Shown: one piece after another, positions 58,530 to 64,000 of the stretch
Layout: every line of letters begins with the position of its first letter
Numbering within the stretch: the first letter of the stretch is position 1
Assembly: GCF_003852545.1 (NCBI RefSeq)
Contig: NZ_QAJR01000030.1
Coordinates: forward strand, 1 to 64,000
Direction: 5' to 3'
DNA: 64,000 nt
From: Acidovorax sp. FJL06
Lineage (GTDB): Bacteria; Pseudomonadota; Gammaproteobacteria; Burkholderiales; Burkholderiaceae_C
Position numbers and translations under genes: made by a program
Notes under the pieces: generated by a model
The model's database searches: none
The model's input: only the letters and a program-made list of their open reading frames with translations
What the model was told of the DNA's origin: nothing

Positions 58530-60167
58530 TCAATGCGAGGTGCCTTCCGAGCGCGTGATCTTGTTCCACACGTTGTATTTGCCCACGGGCTTGCTCATGG
58601 GCAGGCGCTTGACCTCTTTCAAGGTCGTGGCGTCATACACGATGAGTGCGCCGTCCATCTCCCACACGCTGGCCAGGGCGTACTTGCCGTCCTTGGTGAA
58701 CTCGATGTGCGCCAGGGTCTTGCCCGGCTCGCGCACCGTGGCCACGGGTTGGAGCGTGGCCTTGTCGATGAGGGTCATGGTGTCCTTGGCGGAGCGGCTC
58801 ATCATCGAGTCGGTCCAGGCGTAGCGCGTCTTCTCGTGGCTGCGCATGAAGAAGCCGGGGCCCGGGGTCGGGATGGTGGCCACCGGCTTCCAGGTCTGCA
58901 TGTCGATCACGTCGATGGCGCCGCCCTGGAGGTTGGGCGAGGCCAGCACCGTGGTGCCGTTCCAGGCGAACGTGATGCCCGAGCCCAGGTGGGGCATGCC
59001 TGCGATGGGCAGGTCGGCGATCTTGCGGCGCACGTCCAGGTTCACCACCTGGGCGGTGGCTGCGCCGTTGCCACTTTGGGTCCCGGATGCAGAAGCGTCC
59101 TTGGGGCGCGTTGCGCCCAGCACATGGCGGTAGCTCTGGTCGAAAAAGAAGTCGTCCAGCGGCTCGTCCAGCGGGGTGCGGCGCACGCCCAGGTAGCCGG
59201 GCGTGGCGATGGCCTCGCCCATCTTGTAGTCGTGCACCAGGCCGTCGTGGATGGGGGCGGCCTGGGGGTCATAGGAGATCTCCCAGATCTCGGGGATGTC
59301 CTTTAGCGCCACCACGAAGCTGTGGCGCGGCGCGGCGTCGTACACGGCCGACACGCGCGAGCTGGCCTTGCCGTCCAGCGTGCCTGCGCTGTACGTGCGC
59401 ACCAGCTGCAGGTCGCTGTCGAACAGGGCCAGCGTGTGGGGCAAATAGTTGGCGGCCATGACCCAGCGGCCATCGGCGCTCACAGCCACGTTGCGCATGT
59501 TCAGCCCGGCGCGCACCTCGGCCACCACGGCGAGGCGCCACAGGTCGTACTTGGTGATCCAGCCGTCGCGCGAGCCGAAGTACACATAGCGCCCGTCGGG
59601 CGAAAACTTGGGGCCGCCGTGCAGCGCATAGCGGCTGGCGAAGCGGGTGATGACCTCGAAGCGGTCGCCATCGACCAGGCTCACGTGGTGGTCGCCGCCT
59701 TCCACCACCACAAACAGGTTCATGGGGTCGGCCTGCCACAGCGGCGCGGCTGGTTCGTTCGCGGGCGCGGGGTGGAACTCGCGTGAGGCGCGGATGTCGC
59801 CCTCTGCCCAGCGGGGTGCCGGCACCACCGGCGTGCGGATGAAGGCCGCGAGGGCCTGGGCTTCGGCGGCCGACAGCGTGCCGCCAAAGGCCGGCATCTG
59901 CGTGGCCGCGCGGCCCTGGGTGATGACCTGCAGCGTCTCGGCGGCGGGCAGGCGGCCAAGGCTTTCGGGCAGCAGGGCCGGGCCCATGCCGCCGGTGCGC
60001 TGGGCACCGTGGCAGCTGGCGCAATGGGTGCCGTAGAGCGTGGCGGCCGGGATGCCCTGGGCAGCAGCGAGGTCGTAGCCCATCCAGCACAGCCCCACAA
60101 CGAGGGCCGCGCGGGCGGCATCGGCCAGGCGCGCGCGCCAGCGGAAAGCGGTGGGGGCGTCAGGCAT
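58530..60167 (-). CDS. nirN: NirN, heme d1-binding cytochrome c (dihydro-heme d1 dehydrogenase)
   Basis: A 545-residue periplasmic protein. A signal segment (about 18-36) is followed by cytochrome c with C49-AS-C52-H53 and then an eight-bladed d1-type propeller (RNVAVSADGRWVMAANYLPHT, HIEFTKDGKYALASVWEMDG). The end YNVWNKITRSEGTSH fits NirN better than NirS. NirN catalyses a late oxidation in heme d1 synthesis and holds the cofactor for NirS. NirS, its relative, is the alternative call, but the operon order and C-terminus favour NirN. It overlaps nirJ by 8 bp. Confidence 0.83.
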   Translation of the reverse strand: MPDAPTAFRWRARLADAARAALVVGLCWMGYDLAAAQGIPAATLYGTHCASCHGAQRTGGMGPALLPESLGRLPAAETLQVITQGRAATQMPAFGGTLSAAEAQALAAFIRTPVVPAPRWAEGDIRASREFHPAPANEPAAPLWQADPMNLFVVVEGGDHHVSLVDGDRFEVITRFASRYALHGGPKFSPDGRYVYFGSRDGWITKYDLWRLAVVAEVRAGLNMRNVAVSADGRWVMAANYLPHTLALFDSDLQLVRTYSAGTLDGKASSRVSAVYDAAPRHSFVVALKDIPEIWEISYDPQAAPIHDGLVHDYKMGEAIATPGYLGVRRTPLDEPLDDFFFDQSYRHVLGATRPKDASASGTQSGNGAATAQVVNLDVRRKIADLPIAGMPHLGSGITFAWNGTTVLASPNLQGGAIDVIDMQTWKPVATIPTPGPGFFMRSHEKTRYAWTDSMMSRSAKDTMTLIDKATLQPVATVREPGKTLAHIEFTKDGKYALASVWEMDGALIVYDATTLKEVKRLPMSKPVGKYNVWNKITRSEGTSH

Positions 60168-61389
60168 GGATCTGCTCCCGGATGGGGATGGTGACGCGCT
60201 GGCGTTGGCCCTGTGCCGTGGTGCCCAGGGGCGGCTGCAGGCCGATCTCGTCGTCTTCGAGGTAGCAGCCAGGGTCTTCGGCCCAGGCGTTGCCGGTGAG
60301 CTGCTGGGCACGCACGCGCGTGTTGCCGCCACACAGCGCCAGGTAGCGGCATTGCGCGCAGCGGCCCTGTACGGGGCGCGGCTGCTGCTTGAGGCCCGCC
60401 ATCAGCGGGTCGGAGGTATCGCTCCAGATGGCCGAGAACGGGCGCTTGCGCACGTCGCCCAGCGTGTGGTGCCACCACATGGTGTCGGGGTGCACATGGC
60501 CCAGGTTGTCGATGTTGGCCACGTTCAGGCCGCTGGCGTTGCCGCCCCAGGCGGCCAGGCGCTGCGCCAGTTGGGGCGCCCAGCGCGGCAGGCGCGCTTG
60601 CGCCCACTGCAGCAGGAAGGGGCCATCGGCATCGTTGTTGCCGGTCACATACTCCTCGGCCAGGCCATTCCGTGCGGCGTGCCAGGCCCGGTCGAACAGC
60701 AGCGTGAGCGCATCGCGCGTGGCCTGGAACTGGGCGTCCTTGCCCCGGTGGATGTTGCCGCGCCCGGCGTAGTTCAGGTGCGAGAAATAGAACTTGTCGA
60801 CCTGCTCTGCGCGCATCAGGGCCAGCAGCGCGGGCAGGTCGTGCGCATTCATCGCGGTCATGGTGAAGCGCATGCCCACCTTCACGCCGCGTTCGCGCAG
60901 CAGCTTCAGCGCGTTCAGGCTCAGGTCGAACGCGCCCTGCATGCGCCGAAAGCGGTCATGGGTGTCGCGCAGCCCGTCGAGGCTGATGCCCACGTAGTCA
61001 AAACCCATGGCGGCGATGCGGTCGGCCATGGGGGCGTCGATCAGCGTGCCATTGGTGGACAGGCCGGTGTAGAACCCCAGGTCCCGCGCGCGGGCGGCGA
61101 TGTCGAACAGGTCCGGGCGCATCAGCGGCTCGCCACCCGAGAGGATGAGCACGGGCACGCCATAGGCGCGCAGGTCGTCCATCACACCGAACACCTCGTC
61201 GCGCGAGAGTTCACCTGCGTAGTCGTGGTCGGCCGACAGCGCGTAGCAGTGCTTGCAGGTGAGGTTGCAGCGGCGGATCAGGTTCCAGATCACCACCGGG
61301 CCTTTCGGCTGGCGGTCACGGGTGGCGGGGTAGCTGCCAGCCGCCTCGGCGGCGGCCAGCTCGCGCATGTATTGGCTAATCCTGAACAT
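60160..61389 (-). CDS. nirJ: NirJ, radical SAM heme d1 biosynthesis protein
   Basis: A 409-residue radical SAM enzyme that removes the propionate side chains in heme d1 synthesis. The cluster motif is in LIRRCNLTCKHCYAL (CxxxCxxC), followed by ILSGGEPLMRPDLF (SAM site). The C-terminal Cys-rich region CAQCRYLALCGGNTRVRAQQ with a further Cys near WAEDPGCYLE would bind a second cluster. The gene overlaps nirH by 14 bp and nirN by 8 bp. Confidence 0.94.
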   Translation of the reverse strand: MFRISQYMRELAAAEAAGSYPATRDRQPKGPVVIWNLIRRCNLTCKHCYALSADHDYAGELSRDEVFGVMDDLRAYGVPVLILSGGEPLMRPDLFDIAARARDLGFYTGLSTNGTLIDAPMADRIAAMGFDYVGISLDGLRDTHDRFRRMQGAFDLSLNALKLLRERGVKVGMRFTMTAMNAHDLPALLALMRAEQVDKFYFSHLNYAGRGNIHRGKDAQFQATRDALTLLFDRAWHAARNGLAEEYVTGNNDADGPFLLQWAQARLPRWAPQLAQRLAAWGGNASGLNVANIDNLGHVHPDTMWWHHTLGDVRKRPFSAIWSDTSDPLMAGLKQQPRPVQGRCAQCRYLALCGGNTRVRAQQLTGNAWAEDPGCYLEDDEIGLQPPLGTTAQGQRQRVTIPIREQIHA

Positions 61390-61873
61390 CGTGGGTTCCT
61401 TTCAGGCGCAGGCCCGTCTTCTTGAGAATGGCCGTGGAATAGAGAATGTCGCGGGCGCGGCAGGCGGGGCCCAGCAGCGCGGCCACCACGTCGGCCTGGC
61501 GCTCGACCTCATCGCGCGTGCGGCCGTGCAGCATGGCGAACAGGTTGTAGGGCCAGTCGGGCCCGTGGCGGGTGCGGCGGTAGCAGTGGCTCACACCATT
61601 GAGCCGGGCGATCTGGGTGGCCAGTGCATCCACCTGGCGGTCGTCCACGTCCCACACGCTCATGCCGTTGGCGGTAAAGCCCAGGCGGTAGTGGTTGGGC
61701 ACGGCGCCGATGCGGCGCACCAGGCCCTCGTCCAGCATGGAGGCAAGGCGCTCGCGCACTTGCTCGCCGCTCACGCCCAGCATGGCACCCACGGCCTCGT
61801 AGGGGCGGGCCACCAGCGGCAGGCCACCCTGCACGGCGGCGATGAGGGCGCGGTCGAAGGCATCAAGCGCCAT
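61376..61873 (-). CDS. nirH: NirH-like siroheme decarboxylase subunit
   Basis: A 165-residue AsnC/Lrp-like protein of the siroheme decarboxylase family, which turns siroheme into 12,18-didecarboxysiroheme. Typical elements are FDRALIAAVQGGLPLVARPYEAVG (winged helix), GLVRRIGAVPNHYRLG and GVSHCYRRTRHGPDWPYNLFAMLHG. The assignment to NirH rather than NirG or L rests on order. Overlaps nirG by 11 bp and nirJ by 14 bp. Confidence 0.85.
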   Translation of the reverse strand: MALDAFDRALIAAVQGGLPLVARPYEAVGAMLGVSGEQVRERLASMLDEGLVRRIGAVPNHYRLGFTANGMSVWDVDDRQVDALATQIARLNGVSHCYRRTRHGPDWPYNLFAMLHGRTRDEVERQADVVAALLGPACRARDILYSTAILKKTGLRLKGTHDVQD

Positions 61874-62342
61874 GGCGGGCTCCTTCTGGCGGGATGAGGG
61901 GCAGGCGCAGCTCGACGCGGTATTCGTGCTCCTTGGGGAACTGGAACACCGGCAGGCCGGTCGCGTGCTCGATGCGGCGGGCAGCATCGGCCACGGCGCC
62001 TGCAGATTCCCCGGCCAGCACGAACCACATGTTGAGCGACGGGTGGTCGCGCCGGTAGTTGTGGGCCACTTCGGGCAGCGCGTTCACCAGCGCCGTGACT
62101 TCGTCAAAGCGCTCTTCGGGAACGGCCAGCGCTGCCAGCATGAACTGCCCGCCCGCGCGCTCAATCTGGAACAGGGGGCCAAAGCGCGTGAGCACGCCGC
62201 TGGCCAGCAACTGGCGCAGGCATTCGATGACATGGTCCTCGCTCCAGCCCAGGGCTGCGCCCACGGCAGCGAAGGGGCGGTCCACCACGGGAAAGCCGCC
62301 GTGCAGGTAGTCCACGAGGCGAAGCTGGTCCGGCCTAAGCAT
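61863..62342 (-). CDS. nirG: NirG-like siroheme decarboxylase subunit
   Basis: A 159-residue AsnC/Lrp-like protein: LRLVDYLHGGFPVVDRPFAAVG, LTRFGPLFQIERAGG and EVAHNYRRDHPSLNMWFVLAG. It would act with NirH and NirDL as a siroheme decarboxylase. Overlaps nirDL by 8 bp and nirH by 11 bp, so translation is tightly coupled. Confidence 0.85.
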   Translation of the reverse strand: MLRPDQLRLVDYLHGGFPVVDRPFAAVGAALGWSEDHVIECLRQLLASGVLTRFGPLFQIERAGGQFMLAALAVPEERFDEVTALVNALPEVAHNYRRDHPSLNMWFVLAGESAGAVADAARRIEHATGLPVFQFPKEHEYRVELRLPLIPPEGARHGA

Positions 62343-63324
62343 GGGGGGCCTCCTGGAGGGCTGCAAACCGGCGCGGGCCGCGCTGGGTGAAGCGCCGCAG
62401 GGAGAACAGGGTTTCGCGGCGCAGGTGTGCAATGCCGGCCTGCTGCGCGGCCTGCTCTATCAATGCCTGCACTTCGGTGCGCTCTTGCCCGTGCACCATG
62501 CAATACAGGTTGTAGGGCCAGTGTTCCGAGCGCTCGCGTTGGTAGGCAAGGGTGATGCCGGGCTGCCGGGCGAGCAGGGCGCCACAGGCATCCACCTGCT
62601 CGTCGGCCACATCAAACACCGTCATCGCGTTGGCGGTGTAGCCCACCTCGTGGTGGCGCACGACCATGCCAAAGCGGCTCAAGATGCCTTGTGCCAGCCA
62701 GCGGTGCAGGGTCTCCAGCACGGTGGCGGGGCTCCATCCCAGGTGCTCCGCCCAGGCGTCGTAGGGCCGCGCGACCAGCGGCAGGCCCTGCTCGGCCAAT
62801 GCCGCCAGTCCCGCTTCGTGGGCGGGCACGGGCGTGGAGGCTGCCTGCGTAGCGCCTCCCGCAGCGGCGGCGGTGGCACTGAGGTCGAAGCCCAGGTCGA
62901 TGCGGTAGGGGCGCACCATGGGCAGCCGCAGCACGCGAAGCCCGGTGTCCTGTTCAATGCGGCAGAGCACCTGCTCCAGGGCTGCCGGGTCTGTGGCGGT
63001 AGCAACAAACCACAGGTTGAGCGGGTTTTCGCGTTCGTAGTTGTGGTTGACGCCCGGGTGGCTGGATACCAGGGCCGCGACGGCCTCCAGCCGCGCATGG
63101 GGCACGGCCATGGCGGCCAGCAGGCCCGCGCCGCCTGCGCCCGGCGCAAACACGGCGCCGATGCGGCCCAGCACCCCCGCGTCCTTCAGTCGCTGGCAAT
63201 GGGCGATGACCGCGTTGGCGGGGCGGCCCAGGGCGTGCCCCAGCACATCGAACGGTGCCAGGCAGAGCGGGAAATCGCGTTGCCAGGTGTTGAGCAGCGG
63301 CAGGTCGCTGGTGTGTGCACCCAT
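62335..63324 (-). CDS. nirDL: NirD-NirL fused siroheme decarboxylase
   Basis: A 329-residue protein with two complete AsnC/Lrp-like halves in series: LNTWQRDFPLCLAPFDVLGH with VNHNYERENPLNLWFV (NirD-like), an Ala-rich linker, then LAALAEQGLPLVARPYDAWA with ITLAYQRERSEHWPYNLYCM (NirL-like). A single polypeptide doing the work of NirD and NirL is a known variant of this pathway. It lies 1 bp downstream of nirF and overlaps nirG by 8 bp. Confidence 0.9.
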   Translation of the reverse strand: MGAHTSDLPLLNTWQRDFPLCLAPFDVLGHALGRPANAVIAHCQRLKDAGVLGRIGAVFAPGAGGAGLLAAMAVPHARLEAVAALVSSHPGVNHNYERENPLNLWFVATATDPAALEQVLCRIEQDTGLRVLRLPMVRPYRIDLGFDLSATAAAAGGATQAASTPVPAHEAGLAALAEQGLPLVARPYDAWAEHLGWSPATVLETLHRWLAQGILSRFGMVVRHHEVGYTANAMTVFDVADEQVDACGALLARQPGITLAYQRERSEHWPYNLYCMVHGQERTEVQALIEQAAQQAGIAHLRRETLFSLRRFTQRGPRRFAALQEAPHA

Positions 63325-63325
63325 G

Positions 63326-64000
63326 CTAGAAACCCATGCGCTGGGCGCGCGCCGTGAAGAAGATGCCGCTGGGCGCCTGGGCGGCCAGCGATGCCTGGGT
63401 GGCCAGCGTGGCGGTGTCCACCACCTGCACCTTGTCGTCGTCGCGGCAGCTGATCCACACCGACTCGCCGCGTGGCGTGAACTCCATGTGCATCACGGCC
63501 TTGCCGGGCTGCAGCGTGGCGGCCACGCGCTGGGCCAGGGTGTCGATGACCTGCACGCGGTGGTAGTCGGGCACGGCGAAGTTCACCCATACCTGGCGGC
63601 CATCGGGCCGCGCCATCACGAACACGGGCTGGCCCGCCACGGGGATGCGGCCCACCTCGGCCCAGGTGGTGGTGTCCACCACCAGCACCTCGTGGCGTCC
63701 GATGGCGGGCAGGTAGGCGTGGCGCCCGGCCACGGCCCAGCCACGCAGGTGGGGCATCTTGAAGACGGGCAGGGGCTCCTGCCCCCGGCCGTAGCCGGCG
63801 AGGATGCGCTGTGCTGTGGGCGCCTCGGCCCAGGTGTCCACCAGGGCCAGGCCGTCCTCGCCAAACAGGCCGGCGATGTAGTGCCGGCCATCGGGGGTGA
63901 TCAGTGCGTCATAGGGCTGGCGGCCGATGCCGTCGATGCGGGTCACGCGCGGCCGCGCGGGGTCGGTGCAGTCGGCAATGCAGATGGCGTTGGCATCGAA
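63326..64000 (-). CDS. nirF: NirF, heme d1 biosynthesis dehydrogenase (5' part outside the window)
   Basis: The last 224 residues of a d1-type propeller protein; the reading frame stays open to the right edge, so the start lies beyond 64000. Blades are visible as VTRIDGIGRQPYDALITPDG, YIAGLFGEDGLALVDTW, VFKMPHLRGWAVAGRHAYLP and AVMHMEFTPRGESVW. It shares the fold of NirS/NirN but no heme c motif is visible in this part. NirF acts before NirN in heme d1 synthesis. It is the first of the visible nir run. Confidence 0.88.
   Translation of the reverse strand, partial: FDANAICIADCTDPARPRVTRIDGIGRQPYDALITPDGRHYIAGLFGEDGLALVDTWAEAPTAQRILAGYGRGQEPLPVFKMPHLRGWAVAGRHAYLPAIGRHEVLVVDTTTWAEVGRIPVAGQPVFVMARPDGRQVWVNFAVPDYHRVQVIDTLAQRVAATLQPGKAVMHMEFTPRGESVWISCRDDDKVQVVDTATLATQASLAAQAPSGIFFTARAQRMGF

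Noticed and set aside
58530-60167. Nitrite reductase NirS
   Set aside because: The C-terminal residues (NKITRSEGTSH), position after nirJ and shape of the propeller blades fit NirN; NirS is expected outside the window. Confidence is moderate.

Overview
The window reads as a chromosomal segment of a GC-rich betaproteobacterium of the Comamonadaceae, closest in style to Acidovorax. The evidence is the housekeeping gene neighbourhoods (ilvI-ilvN-ilvC-pssA-leuA, nadE-glnB, aat-bpt, glnD-map-purL), the coding style, and a small palindromic repeat that I associate with this family. A dense nitrite/nitric oxide reduction block shows that the organism is a cytochrome cd1-type denitrifier. The genus is inferred from gene content and was not computed.

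Layout. 0-2.1 kb: the terminator of an upstream unit and a methyl-accepting chemotaxis protein. 2.4-18.4 kb: an accessory surface-glycan island of slightly lower GC. It holds gmd and manC (GDP-mannose supply and conversion), five SAM-dependent methyltransferases, a GT4 glycosyltransferase, a 1732-residue protein that joins TPRs to three glycosyltransferase-like modules, a secreted FecR-domain protein and an outer-membrane TPR/beta-barrel protein. 18.5-25.6 kb: a FemAB-like acyltransferase, nadE, glnB, a LOG-family hydrolase, dgkA, and a sigma factor operon with three membrane or exported partners (DUF3619, DUF3106, RDD). 25.9-33.4 kb: branched-chain amino acid synthesis (ilvI, ilvN, ilvC), pssA, and leuA preceded by a Leu-rich leader peptide and attenuator, then pbpG. 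33.5-36.9 kb: an IclR regulator, the two N-end-rule aminoacyl transferases (aat, bpt), two identical tRNA-Asn genes and a DUF454 protein. 36.9-46.3 kb: def, glnD, map, purL and DUF808. 46.4-50.8 kb: ompW, a two-gene ergothioneine pathway (egtD-egtB) and metY.

50.9-64.0 kb: the denitrification block, all on the minus strand. A Crp/Fnr-family regulator sits downstream of norC-norB-norQ-(polyferredoxin)-norD. norC has a near-perfect FNR/DNR box upstream. Upstream of norC lies a tightly overlapping run, nirF-nirDL-nirG-nirH-nirJ-nirN, for heme d1 synthesis, followed by norE and a small COX4/NorF-like gene. The nirS structural gene, nirE and nirC are not in the window and may lie beyond 64 kb. Together these genes make heme d1 for nitrite reductase and remove the NO it produces.

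The most unusual signals are a family of about 35-50 bp palindromic repeats present seven times, three of them read in frame inside nadE, purL and the FemAB-like gene; the leuA leader with a possible leaderless start; the glycosyltransferase/methyltransferase island; and the sigma-DUF3619-DUF3106-RDD operon, which may be a little-described envelope signalling unit.
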